Shown here piece by piece: positions 52,918-60,963 of a stretch of 64,000 bases of DNA; the stretch's first letter is position 1, and every line of letters begins with the position of its first letter. Made by a program: the position numbers and the translations under genes. This DNA is from Acutalibacter sp. 1XD8-36. Its GTDB lineage: Bacteria; Bacillota; Clostridia; Oscillospirales; Acutalibacteraceae. Where the stretch lies: assembly GCF_009917525.1 (NCBI RefSeq), contig NZ_QZDU01000001.1, forward strand, positions 574,522 to 638,521, given 5' to 3'. The notes below the pieces were generated by a model. The model was not told the origin of the DNA, searched no databases, and saw nothing but the letters and a program-made list of their open reading frames with translations.

Positions 52918-54038
52918 AGAGGCAGCCCTCCCAATACGTTCTTCTCCCACAATTCTCCCAGCGTGTATTCTTCTAACCAGTCACGCAATTCAGATTCTTT
53001 ATGCCTGCGAAGGACGCTGCACTGGTTGGCCGCGTCATAATCTGCCGTAATCACATCATTGCAGGAAAACTGGTTCAGCAGCAGAGGAGATTGGGTTGAC
53101 ACTATAATTTGAGAGGTTTTGCTTGCCATGCGGATTTCCTTGGCCAACAGCGAAATTGCCATAGGATGCAAGCCGATCTCCGGCTCATCCAGAATGATGG
53201 TCATGGGGGCAGTCCGCGACGGCTGTAGAAGCAGAGTAGTGAGGGCCACAAAGCGCAAAGCACCATCTGAAAACTGGTGCGGCCCGAAAATTTCCTCGCT
53301 GCCAGCTTGCTGCCAGTTTAATGGCAGCCTGCCATTTGCGTCTGGCTCCAGAACAAAATCGTAGAACTGCGGGAGTACCATGCGAATGTACTCTTTGATG
53401 CGTTCATAGTAGGGAACTTCTTCCAAATCTGTCCGCATACGGTACAGGAACGCCGCGATGTTTCCTCCGTCTGAGCGCAAATAGGCATCGTCCGTTGTGT
53501 TAGTACTGCTGCGGATGCGGGAGTTGATAGACGTGTCGTTAAAATGGAAAACCTTCAAACGCGCCAGATAGTCCCGCAGGGTTCGGGATGTAGGGTCGTA
53601 GGCATCCGCAAGGCCGGATTCATTATGCCCCACGCCATAATCGCTTTCATATGGAGCAAAATGCCATCTGTCCTGATAGGACATACTCTCCTGTGCGAAA
53701 AAGAGCTGGTCAGAGACGGATCTTTCCAAGCTGAAAGAATAAGTATCTTCTTTGTCGCCCTCTCCATCCGCTATCACCAGTTGGCCCCGGATCTGCTCTG
53801 TATGCTTTGGCCCAACATGAAACAGAGCCTGTGCCCCCTGTTTGGCGACATAACTTCGCAGCCCTCTGGTCATCATATAAGAGACCATCTCTAAAAAGGA
53901 GATCAAGTTGCTTTTCCCAGCGCCATTAGCCCCAATGATTATATTGACATCGTGCAAATCGATTTTATTCTTCTCTATATCATCACTATATGAACGATAC
54001 CCCGCAAGCGAGATCATTCGCAATTTTTCTTGTGCCAC
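52914..54038 (-). CDS. OLD-like AAA/ABC ATPase (AAA_21), partner of DUF4276
   Basis: A 374-residue cytoplasmic ATPase. GTG at 54038 is taken as start because GGAGG lies just before it. It begins with MISLAGYRSYSDD-like sequence, has Walker A GANGAGKSNLI (about 36-45), a long helical insert, and near the C-terminus the Walker B TIILDEPEIGLHP followed by the D-loop His and IIVSTQSPLLL. This arrangement is the OLD/RecF-like defence ATPase class. It is translationally coupled to a Toprim-like DUF4276 protein, suggesting a two-component anti-phage or anti-plasmid system. Confidence 0.85.
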   Translation of the reverse strand: MAQEKLRMISLAGYRSYSDDIEKNKIDLHDVNIIIGANGAGKSNLISFLEMVSYMMTRGLRSYVAKQGAQALFHVGPKHTEQIRGQLVIADGEGDKEDTYSFSLERSVSDQLFFAQESMSYQDRWHFAPYESDYGVGHNESGLADAYDPTSRTLRDYLARLKVFHFNDTSINSRIRSSTNTTDDAYLRSDGGNIAAFLYRMRTDLEEVPYYERIKEYIRMVLPQFYDFVLEPDANGRLPLNWQQAGSEEIFGPHQFSDGALRFVALTTLLLQPSRTAPMTIILDEPEIGLHPMAISLLAKEIRMASKTSQIIVSTQSPLLLNQFSCNDVITADYDAANQCSVLRRHKESELRDWLEEYTLGELWEKNVLGGLPL

Positions 54039-54148
54039 GCGGTTTCCTCCTTTGAAAGAAGCCTTTTGTATATTATAGCCGCATTCAAGCACTTTTGCAA
54101 GGGTTTCGACTTGTAAAACAGAGCTATCCGACAGAAGGTTTAGTTGGA

Positions 54149-55600
54149 TTAGATTTCAGTTTTTTCATCAAAGCAGCCGCCACTATATTTCCATTCGATC
54201 TCCAACTCATCATTATCGAACACAACCACCCGATCTATCGCCCCATACATCTGCTGACGCAGCTGCTCGTCCGAATAGGCCAAGCTGTCTGCCGCCTCCT
54301 TTAGAGCCTGCCTACCACTATCTTCTGTAGCCGCTTCTTGGACAAGGCGTTCCTCATCCTGACGCTGCTCCTCCAATTCCTGCCGCAAGTTTTCTTTCTC
54401 CTGGAGGAGTGCCGACTTTTTCTGAATGAACTCCTCTTTGGCCAAATCCCCAGCGCGGTACTGCTCATATAGACTGAGGTTCTTGCTGTCCAAGCCCTCC
54501 AATTTAGCTGAGATTGCCTTTTGCTGGACTCTGCACTCTTTCAAGGGGTCTTTCTCCGGTGCTTCCCAGTTCTGCTTGTATTGCTCCCCCAGCACCGCCA
54601 GATGGGCCTTGTATGCTTCCAACACCACTTTTTCCATGTCGGTACGGCTCCAATGTATCCGGGCGCATGGGGTGTCTTTCTGGTACATCCGGGTGGCGCA
54701 GGATAAGTATTCGTCAAGGCCGAAGGTCCTGCGCAGCCGCCGGCCGCAATGCCCGCAGTAGTAAACCAAATCCACACGCTCTTTCCGGGTGGCTTTTGTA
54801 TGTTTGGGCTTACGGAGGGTAGCGTTGGCCTTCTCATACTCCTCATGTGTTACCAACGGCTCATGGCTATTTTCCACCACAGTCCACTGGGATTTGTCCA
54901 GCTTGCGCTGAACCTTCGCCCGGATTGTTGCGTTCTCACACTTAAAATTGACCATCGCCCCAGTATACTTGTAATCTTGAATTATTCTGATCACCGCCTG
55001 ATGGCTCCACATAGGCGCGCTATGTTGGTCGCTTCTAACTGTTCCCTTATGCTGCTGGGGCGTGGGTACTCCACAATCATTGAGCCTTGCGGCTATTTCT
55101 GTGCTTTTTGCGCCGCCTATGGTCCAGTGGAAAATCTGCTGCACGATGGGTGCAGCAACCGGATCGGGTATCATTTCATGCTTTACTCCAGGCTTTTTCA
55201 TGTAGCCATAAGGGCAGTGGGTCACATATTTACCTTTTGCCATCTTCATGTGCATAGCGGATTTCACCTTATCCGACAAGTCTTGGCTGTACCGCTGGTA
55301 AATCAGATTGCGAAACGCCACCTCAATACCGCCGGTAGTGCCGATATACCTGCTGCTGTCGTAGTGGTCATTGATGGCGATAAAGCGCACCTGCAAAAAC
55401 GGAAAGATGTGCTCAAGATAATCCCCAGCCTCAAGGTAATTTCTGCCAAACCGGGACAGGTCTTTTACGATGATGCACCCGATTTCCCCCGACCGTACCA
55501 GCGCCAACATGCGCTGAAGCTCCGGGCGGTCAAAAGCTGACGTTAGATAACGATACTTTTGAAAACACTGGAAAATCAAGGTTTTTCGAGCGACGGACAA
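54149..55600 (-). pseudogene. Large serine recombinase lacking its catalytic N-terminus
   Basis: Recognisable homology starts near 55543 with SAFDRPELQRML, then IIVKDLSRFGRNYLEAGDYLE, the recombinase domain (HCPYGYMKKPG, GAKSTEIAARLND), a zinc ribbon (CGHCGRRLRR, with SCATRMY and CARI) and a coiled-coil C-terminus. The first 50-60 residues, including the catalytic serine motif, are absent, and the upstream DNA is unrelated. The open frame begins at 55600 with about 20 unrelated residues. The protein cannot perform cleavage. Its family includes TndX/TnpX integrases of conjugative transposons, so it was probably the integrase of the layer carrying the defence pair. Confidence 0.85.
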
Positions 55601-55693
55601 GCAGGGTATTGTACTAAAAACTGAATACGACGCAGAAGCGGCGTTTCTTACTCTCTATACGGGAGAACAGGAACGCTGCTTTTTTCATGCCCT

Positions 55694-55809
55694 TTGTTAC
55701 GCAGTAGGGGCAGAAAAAGCCTTGCTACAAGCGGTTTTCCGGGCGCGTATCTGGCGCGGAAAGGGATTTATACCTTATCCCCCGAAACCGCGCTTCTACT
55801 GCGTAACAA
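55694..55809. repeat. 14-bp inverted repeat upstream of the replication initiator gene
   Basis: TTGTTACGCAGTAG (55694-55707) is inverted perfectly as CTACTGCGTAACAA (55796-55809). The right arm ends 25 bases before the initiator's start codon. A near copy of the right-hand part recurs at 58149-58190. Possibly part of a replication or control region. The surrounding 55601-55834 contains no convincing gene. Confidence 0.55.
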
Positions 55810-55834
55810 ATCCAAAGCAAAGGAGCTATGAACT

Positions 55835-56818
55835 ATGGCAGTTTTCAGAGTGGAACGAAACAAGGGCTACACTGTTATGAGCAACCACCACCTACGCAAC
55901 AAGGAGCTATCCCTAAAAGCAAAAGGGCTGTTGTCGCAAATGCTGTCACTCCCCGAAGATTGGGACTACACTTTGAAAGGCTTATCCCTTATCAACCGGG
56001 AGAAGATAGACGCTATCCGCGAAGCCATTAAGGAGCTTGAACGCACCGGGTATATCGTCCGGTCAAGGGAGCGCGACGAGAAAGGACGCTTGCGGGGCGC
56101 GGACTATGTGATATTCGAGCAGCCACAGCCGCCTACGCCGGATTTACCTACATTGGAAAATCCAACATTGGATAATCCAACGCAGGAAAAACCAACATTG
56201 GAAAAACCTACGTTGGAAAATCCAACGCAATTAAATAAAGATATACAAAGAACTGACTTACCAAAAAAAGAAAAAATAATTACTGATGAACAAAGTACCC
56301 ATTCCATTCCTATCCTTTCCCCTAACCCCTCACCTTGCAGAGAAGCGGCTACGCCGCCGGAACGGAAAGGAACGGAAGCGGCAGCACAGAGCGCAGTAGA
56401 GATATACCGGGAAATCATCAAGGACAATATCGACTACCACATTCTCAAACAGGACATGAAGTTTGACGGGGACAGGCTGGACGAGATTGTAGACCTCATG
56501 CTTGAAACCGTATGCACCGCCAGAAAGCGGGTACGGATTGCGGGGGACGACTACCCGGCAGAGCTTGTGAAGTCAAAGTTTATGAAACTGGACGGCGAAC
56601 ATATCCGCTTTGTGCTTGACTGTATGCGGGAGAACACAACCAAAATCCGCAACATCAAGCAATATCTGAAAGCCGCCCTTTTCAATGCCCCGTCCACAAT
56701 CGGCAACTACTACACTTCCCTTGTCGCCCATGACATGGCAAGCGGCGCACTGTCACCGAAAAAGCCGCAGTACGGCGACCCGGACTATTATTCATACAAC
56801 GAGGGCGAAAGCCTGTAA
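55835..56818 (+). CDS. Replication initiator / helix-turn-helix protein of a Tn1549-like element
   Basis: A 327-residue protein of the kind that heads Tn1549-like conjugative elements (DUF6017-type C-terminus). The N-terminal winged helix (AKGLLSQMLSLPEDWDYTLKGL, then IKELERTGYIVRSR) is followed by a repetitive Pro-Thr-Leu-rich linker (about 105-134), a polar stretch, and a helical C-terminal domain (MKFDGDRLDEIVDLMLETV, IRNIKQYLKAALFNAPST). AAAGGAG precedes the start. It would initiate replication of the circular intermediate. The usual neighbours (ParA, coupling protein, VirB4) are missing here. Confidence 0.75.
   Translation: MAVFRVERNKGYTVMSNHHLRNKELSLKAKGLLSQMLSLPEDWDYTLKGLSLINREKIDAIREAIKELERTGYIVRSRERDEKGRLRGADYVIFEQPQPPTPDLPTLENPTLDNPTQEKPTLEKPTLENPTQLNKDIQRTDLPKKEKIITDEQSTHSIPILSPNPSPCREAATPPERKGTEAAAQSAVEIYREIIKDNIDYHILKQDMKFDGDRLDEIVDLMLETVCTARKRVRIAGDDYPAELVKSKFMKLDGEHIRFVLDCMRENTTKIRNIKQYLKAALFNAPSTIGNYYTSLVAHDMASGALSPKKPQYGDPDYYSYNEGESL
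56147..56236 (+). repeat. Six 15-bp coding repeats in the initiator gene
   Basis: Six consecutive five-residue units of the form PTLEN/PTLDN/PTQEK are encoded by similar 15-bp units. They form a flexible linker between the DNA-binding and C-terminal domains and could vary in copy number by slippage. Confidence 0.65.
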
Positions 56819-56841
56819 AACAACAAAAGGAGGATTTTATT

Positions 56842-57063
56842 ATGGCACAGAAAATGACAGGAGCATTGGTATTTGACGAGCGCACCGACCGTTACGACAT
56901 TCGCTTTGACTTAAACAGCTACTATGGCGGGCTGCATTGTGGAGAGTGCTTTGACGTATTCGTGCGGGGCAAGTGGAAGCCAACCCGGATTGAGTACGGC
57001 GACAACTGGTATCTTGTGGGTATCAGAGCCGAGGACTTGAACGGGCTGCGGGTGCGTATCTGA
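56842..57063 (+). CDS. DUF5348 domain-containing small protein
   Basis: A 73-residue protein found with Tn1549-like elements. It reads as a small beta protein: TGALVFDERTDRYDIRFD, then YYGGLHCGECFDVFV, ending GLRVRI. AAAGGAGG lies upstream and the gene is 23 bases after the initiator. Function is unknown. The conserved HCGEC could bind metal, but there is no second pair of cysteines. Confidence 0.75.
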   Translation: MAQKMTGALVFDERTDRYDIRFDLNSYYGGLHCGECFDVFVRGKWKPTRIEYGDNWYLVGIRAEDLNGLRVRI

Positions 57064-57318
57064 CCGCCGCCCCATAAAGAAACGCGAAACGTCGTATATC
57101 GTCACTGACCCGAAATCCGCTACCTTTTTTATTTTCAGAAACTATCAACACAGCACAGAAAGAATGAGGTATCAGAAATGATTGAGAGCAAGATTAAACG
57201 GAGGGAGGAAGAAATCAATGGAAATTTGATAGAAATATTGGTGTGATTGTGGTATTATTGTGACTGAACAAATTTGTAAGATTAAGGAGTATTCAATGAA
57301 ATCAGAAGTATTTTATAA
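57064..57318. other. Short region without a recognisable gene, probable deletion scar
   Basis: About 255 bases between the DUF5348 gene and the topoisomerase remnant. I see no gene, hairpin or promoter that I can support. The abrupt start of topoisomerase coding at its right edge suggests that a large block was deleted. Confidence 0.4.
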
Positions 57319-57486
57319 AAGACCGCTTTTTCCGCGAAGATTGCCGCCGCGCTCCTTAAATCCGGCAAGGCGAATGTGAAGAAGCTCTATTCCCCGAAAA
57401 CAGGCAAGACCTACGACGGAACTATCGTTTTAGCCGATACTGGTGGGAAATATGTCAACTACCGTATCGAAGTACAGAAGAACTAA
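57319..57486 (+). pseudogene. C-terminal fragment of DNA topoisomerase III
   Basis: Fifty-five codons to the stop at 57486, with AAALLKSGKANVKKLYSPKT followed by GKTYDGTIVLADTGGKYVNY, the usual end of topoisomerases carried by these conjugative elements. An in-frame stop lies immediately upstream and there is no start codon or ribosome site, so only the tail remains. It marks the former location of the transfer region's topB gene. Confidence 0.75.
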
Positions 57487-57495
57487 AAACTTGAA

Positions 57496-57595
57496 TAGCA
57501 AGCATAGGAAGCGGGTACCCACTTCCGTAAATCCCTGTCCTGCCGCTGACGCGCCGGACGGGGATTTTGCTTGTTGGGAAGTTTCCCAAACCCTC
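57496..57595 (+). repeat. Inverted repeat block, left copy; candidate origin of transfer
   Basis: The first 34 bases (57496-57529) are identical to the reverse complement of 60311-60344. Bases 57569-57595 match the reverse complement of 60245-60271 with one mismatch. The 39-base centre differs in sequence but has the same length and can fold here as AATCCC with GGGATT. It contains GGAAG-C-GGGTACCC-A-CTTCC, a near palindrome, and TTGGGAA-GT-TTCCCAA. This architecture is what a relaxase origin of transfer looks like. Confidence 0.65.
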
Positions 57596-57700
57596 TAAAA
57601 AAATCAAAAAAATTTTTGGCAAAACGCACCGCCCCGCCGTAATAGGGAGCGTACCCAAAAAGCGCGGCGGTGCGCCGCCATTTCAGAAAGGAGCGAATGA

Positions 57701-58432
57701 ATGGAAAAGAAAAAAGGCTACTCCATGTTTGAGCGTGACAAGTTAGACCCGGCTGACAGTATGCGGATAGAGCGAAATATTTATTTTGAGGAACAGACCG
57801 CCGACCTTTCCGGGCTTACCGCCCTGCCCTTAGAACAGTTACAGGCATTACGGGAAGAATACGCGGCGGCTGAACAGGCAGCTTTTGAAGCCTTGCAGGA
57901 ACAGGCGGCGGCCTGGGACGAACAGGCGGGAAAGACGCTTGCCATTGACAAAGCCATTGAGTATGTGAGGACACCCGAAGCCACGCATACCGCGAACCAG
58001 TGGGAAGCTACGGACTATGGGAAGCACATCAGCAACCGCGTCTACCAAATGCGCTACCACATATCCGAGAATACCCGGTATGACAGGGAAAAAGAGAAAT
58101 CCATTGATTTACAGGGCTTTCCGCGCGTGAAAATCAGAAAGGCGATACTTTATACCTTTACCACCGAAAATGGCGTTCTACTGCGTAACATTCACGAAAA
58201 CAGCACCCATAAAAAGACAGGGCGCGGAAGTCATATACTGGCTTCCGCGCCCTGTTCTTTTTTTGCCTATCTGACATTTCCCTTTTCCATTTCTTCAAGC
58301 GGGAACTGCGGGAGGGCTTCTATCAGCTTCTTTGTGATGGACTGGCGCATATCTTCGTTGATTTCCTGTTTCGTGCTTCCGTCCGGCTGTCTGACCGCTA
58401 CCGTCGATAGCCTGTCGATTTCGTCCTTGTAG
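57701..58432 (+). CDS. Mobile-element accessory protein, probably C-terminally truncated
   Basis: The first 135 or so residues look real: acidic, helical, with repeated Ala/Glu (EEYAAAEQAAFEALQEQAAA), then AIDKAIEYVRTPEATHTANQW and YQMRYHISENTRYD, a type of protein that follows topoisomerase in Tn1549-like elements. AAAGGAG lies upstream of the start. After DREKEKSI (near 58110) the frame runs into sequence resembling the region before the initiator gene, crosses a terminator hairpin and then reads antisense to the small helix-turn-helix gene, so the last 100 residues are probably not native. I cannot name a function. Confidence 0.5.
   Translation: MEKKKGYSMFERDKLDPADSMRIERNIYFEEQTADLSGLTALPLEQLQALREEYAAAEQAAFEALQEQAAAWDEQAGKTLAIDKAIEYVRTPEATHTANQWEATDYGKHISNRVYQMRYHISENTRYDREKEKSIDLQGFPRVKIRKAILYTFTTENGVLLRNIHENSTHKKTGRGSHILASAPCSFFAYLTFPFSISSSGNCGRASISFFVMDWRISSLISCFVLPSGCLTATVDSLSISSL
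58149..58190 (+). repeat. Near copy of the sequence upstream of the initiator gene
   Basis: TTTATACCTT...CGAAA...TTCTACTGCGTAACA over 42 bases matches 55767-55808 at all but about six positions in the same orientation. It probably marks a recombination or deletion joint within the element, or a shared regulatory site. Confidence 0.5.
58217..58255. terminator. Bidirectional terminator between convergent mobile-element genes
   Basis: ACAGGGCGCGGAAG (58217-58230) pairs perfectly with 58242-58255, followed by TCTTTTTTT on the plus strand and TTTTT on the minus strand. It should end both the gene at 57701 and the mobilisation operon. Confidence 0.88.
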
Positions 58433-58518
58433 CACTCCACGACTTTCTCCACCGCCCATTTTTCCCCGGCAACGGCGGCGCGTATGGTTTCATATTCCGG
58501 CATTTTCTGGTTTTCCAT
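58267..58518 (-). CDS. Small helix-turn-helix protein of the mobilisation operon
   Basis: An 83-residue protein. Start at 58518 (MENQKMPEYETIRAAVAGE) has AGAGGAG upstream. The sequence, GEKWAVEKVVECYKDEIDRLS then a polar middle and DMRQSITKKLIEALPQF, is the helix-turn-helix-like protein common in Tn916/Tn1549-type elements, related to sigma region 2 helices. It follows the relaxase on the same strand. Probably a regulator of transfer; direct evidence is lacking. Confidence 0.7.
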   Translation of the reverse strand: MENQKMPEYETIRAAVAGEKWAVEKVVECYKDEIDRLSTVAVRQPDGSTKQEINEDMRQSITKKLIEALPQFPLEEMEKGNVR

Positions 58519-58581
58519 GCTCAACGCTCCTCTGCTTTTTGATAGCCCTATCATAGCACAGCGGCGGGGATTTTGCTATCC

Positions 58582-59928
58582 TTATCCGCGCTCTGTTCCC
58601 TTTTCACGTTCCGGCTGCCTGTCTGCCTGTAAAATGCTGTCAATGTTCTGCTTGATAATATCATATTCCCGGACTTTCTTTTTCAGCTTCCCATAGTCGG
58701 CGTAAAGGGCTTCTTTCTGCGCTTGGAGGGCTTCATACTCCGATTGCAGCGCGGCGAGGTTCGGGAGCTTTGCAATGCCCGCCGCTTTCAGCGACCTTGC
58801 GGCGGCTTCATGTAGGATAATCGCCTGTTCCTGTCCGGCGCGGTATTTCTCCCTGTTCCTTGCCTTGCGGTATGCGTCATAGACGGGCTTTGTCTTTTGG
58901 TAGGTGGAAACATTCTTGATAAGCACCGCCATTTCCGCAAGCCGCTTTTCGGCGTTCTTCAATGCGTCTGCCGCCTGTCCGCTTTCCGCTGCCATTTCCA
59001 GGGTCCGGCTGACTAAATCCGCGTACTGCTTAATCTTATGTTCCGTCAAGAAATTCATGGTTTTAGCTGCCTGTTTCAGATTGTGGATTTTCGCCCACTG
59101 TTCATAGCCCTTACTCTGCGCCGCCTTGATACTGTTCTCAATGTCGATAAGCAGCGACACGCCGCGCTGTTCTCTGGGAGCTTTCGCCGCTTTTGCCCGT
59201 CTGCCCGCTATCCGTTCCCTTATGGCTTCCTCTGTATAGTCTGCGCCGAGGGTTTTAAGGCGTGTGAAGCGTTCCTGTCCGGGGGCGCGGCATGACACAT
59301 ATTTCCCCGGCTTTATCTCATAGCCCGCCGCCTGTAACCGCGTTAGCAATTCCTCAAAACTGGAAACTTGGGGGATAAGCGCGTCAAGGGCGGTTTTCAG
59401 CTTGCCTTTCCAACTTGTACCCGTCTTTTCTGCCTGGTACTCCGCATAGCTCTTTCCCTTGCTGCCCTTGCCGGGAACGACGACGGACAAGCCATTCTCC
59501 CGGCACAGCTTGTCGCTCATGTTCCGTATGCCGTAATAGCTCCTTTTGTTGGAATTGTATTTATGGTGGTCTACAAAATTCACCGCGCAAAAAATGATAT
59601 GGTTATGGACGTGTCCTTTGTCAATGTGCGTCGTGAGTACATATTCATGCTGCCCCTTTGTTACCGCGTCGGCAAGCTGCTTTCCGATTTCATGGGCTTT
59701 CTGATAATCGACTTCCCCCGGCTCAAAGGACTGTATCAGATGAAAGGCTAAATTGTTCCCCTTTTGGAGTGCTTGGGACAATGTATATTCAAACTCAATA
59801 TCTGCTGTTTCATAGGAGCAGCCGAAAGAGGACACAAGCATTTTTCCGTCCGTCTTGTCCGGGTTTTCGATATAGTCAAGGGCTTTGCTTAGAGTGCTTT
59901 TAACAGGCTTAATCTTTGTAACCGCCAT
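58582..59928 (-). CDS. MOBP-type relaxase (mobilisation nuclease)
   Basis: A 448-residue relaxase that nicks oriT and pilots the strand during conjugation. The N-terminal 150 residues hold the family motifs: an early Tyr in ALDYIENPDKT for strand transfer, a middle motif HLIQSFEPGE, and the metal-binding three-His motif in THIDKGHVHNHIIF. The C-terminal half is coiled-coil (ALQSEYEALQAQKEALYADYGKL). It overlaps the MobC gene by 40 bases. The full length suggests that it is active. Its likely substrate is the inverted repeat at 60245-60344, upstream of mobC. Confidence 0.9.
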   Translation of the reverse strand: MAVTKIKPVKSTLSKALDYIENPDKTDGKMLVSSFGCSYETADIEFEYTLSQALQKGNNLAFHLIQSFEPGEVDYQKAHEIGKQLADAVTKGQHEYVLTTHIDKGHVHNHIIFCAVNFVDHHKYNSNKRSYYGIRNMSDKLCRENGLSVVVPGKGSKGKSYAEYQAEKTGTSWKGKLKTALDALIPQVSSFEELLTRLQAAGYEIKPGKYVSCRAPGQERFTRLKTLGADYTEEAIRERIAGRRAKAAKAPREQRGVSLLIDIENSIKAAQSKGYEQWAKIHNLKQAAKTMNFLTEHKIKQYADLVSRTLEMAAESGQAADALKNAEKRLAEMAVLIKNVSTYQKTKPVYDAYRKARNREKYRAGQEQAIILHEAAARSLKAAGIAKLPNLAALQSEYEALQAQKEALYADYGKLKKKVREYDIIKQNIDSILQADRQPEREKGTERG

Positions 59929-60218
59929 ATCTCCGCAAGCACCCCCTTTATTTCCTCTATATCCTCTTGGTATGCGTTTCCCGTCGCGTTTACGCGGCGT
60001 GCTATCTGGTTGACGTTGACACCGATTTTCTGTATCTCTGCGGTCATTGCCTTAATGTCGCTATGGTCTATCTGAATGATATACCCGTCAATGGCAATCT
60101 TCCGCAGATATGCCGCCATGTTCCGGGTGGGTACGAGCTTCATTTTTTCCAGTATTAAATCCCGTTCCGCTTCCGTCACTCTGAATTTGATTTGCACCGT
60201 CCTTTTGCGTCCGTCCAT
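59889..60218 (-). CDS. mobC: MobC-like relaxosome accessory protein
   Basis: A 109-residue DNA-binding protein. The start at 60218 has AGGAAAGGAG upstream. The N-terminal ribbon-helix-helix (RTVQIKFRVTEAERDLILEKM) binds DNA near oriT, and the later GVNVNQIARRVNATG block is the MobC signature. It is first in the mobilisation operon, 27 bases from the right-hand inverted repeat that is the candidate origin of transfer. Confidence 0.85.
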   Translation of the reverse strand: MDGRKRTVQIKFRVTEAERDLILEKMKLVPTRNMAAYLRKIAIDGYIIQIDHSDIKAMTAEIQKIGVNVNQIARRVNATGNAYQEDIEEIKGVLAEIWRLQRLSLLKAL

Positions 60219-60244
60219 GTGTTCGCTCCTTTCCTTTCCGTTCC

Positions 60245-60344
60245 GAGGGTTTGGGACACTTCCCAACAAGCCATTTTCAACCGACGAGCCGCAGCGCGGG
60301 AGGGCGAAAATACGGAAGTGGGTACCCGCTTCCTATGCTTGCTA
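60245..60344 (-). repeat. Inverted repeat block, right copy; candidate origin of transfer
   Basis: This is the inverted partner of 57496-57595: 34 identical bases at the outer part (60311-60344), 26 of 27 at the inner part (60245-60271), and a diverged centre of equal length (39 bases). Its position directly upstream of mobC and the relaxase gene is the usual place for oriT in MOBP modules, so of the two copies this is the more likely functional origin. Confidence 0.7.
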
Positions 60345-60486
60345 CGAATGTTTTTATCCTTTAGGCTCTTATCCCTTACTACGGAGAAAAAGCGATTTTG
60401 CCAAACTTACGCAAAAGAAAAACGCTGCAATCTCAAAAAAGATTACAACGCTTTCTAAATCCTGTTCAGTTTTAAGCCGGACATTT

Positions 60487-60849
60487 CTATTCGCCCTCTT
60501 TTTCGACTTCGGAAATCTCTTTTGCCGTTGCGGTCACAATCCGTATGCCCGTATCGCTCATACCGTCAAGGAGCGCGTCAAGCTGCCGCCGCTTTGTGTC
60601 CTTTACGGCGGGCGTGTCTAACAGGAATTGGTCTACGGATATATGGTAACGCTGTATCAGCTCAAAGAATATCTGTAAACTTGGGTGCTGCCCCTTGTTC
60701 TCAATGTTCGCAAGGTAGCGCGGCGAGATAAACATTTCGTCGCCTACTTTCTTGCGGCTCTCCTTACGTCCTTCACGCGCTGCCTTTATCGCTGCCCCGA
60801 AAGCCTTGAAGTCATATTTCGGTACTGGTTTTTTGCCATAGTTATTCAC
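60487..60849 (-). CDS. XRE-family helix-turn-helix regulator
   Basis: A 120-residue repressor-type protein with a Cro/CI helix-turn-helix (FGAAIKAAREGRKESRKKVGD, then ISPRYLANIENKGQHPSLQ) and a helical tail. The start is uncertain: GTG at 60849 has only a weak AATAGG ahead. It is in a typical place for a control gene of the mobile element, between the mobilisation module and the cargo, and is read away from the cargo regulator. Confidence 0.75.
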   Translation of the reverse strand: MNNYGKKPVPKYDFKAFGAAIKAAREGRKESRKKVGDEMFISPRYLANIENKGQHPSLQIFFELIQRYHISVDQFLLDTPAVKDTKRRQLDALLDGMSDTGIRIVTATAKEISEVEKEGE

Positions 60850-60963
60850 CCTATTACATTTTACTGTTCACCTTTGCTTTTGAATATGTCTACGCAGTTC
60901 TATTAGTTAGCCAAAATAAATCATATTTTTCTGCCGTGCAATTAAATACCGGCTGAATGTATC

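Noticed and set aside
54749..55540. 263-codon plus-strand frame opposite the serine recombinase
   Set aside because: The minus-strand frame has clear recombinase motifs; the plus frame is its shadow.
55612..55834. Possible short gene before the initiator
   Set aside because: An open plus-strand frame of about 75 codons exists, but there is no ribosome site, it overlaps the inverted repeat, and no family was recognised.
58110..58432. C-terminal 100 residues of the 57701 reading frame
   Set aside because: They cross a terminator and read antisense to a small helix-turn-helix gene; probably not a real part of the protein, although the frame is open.
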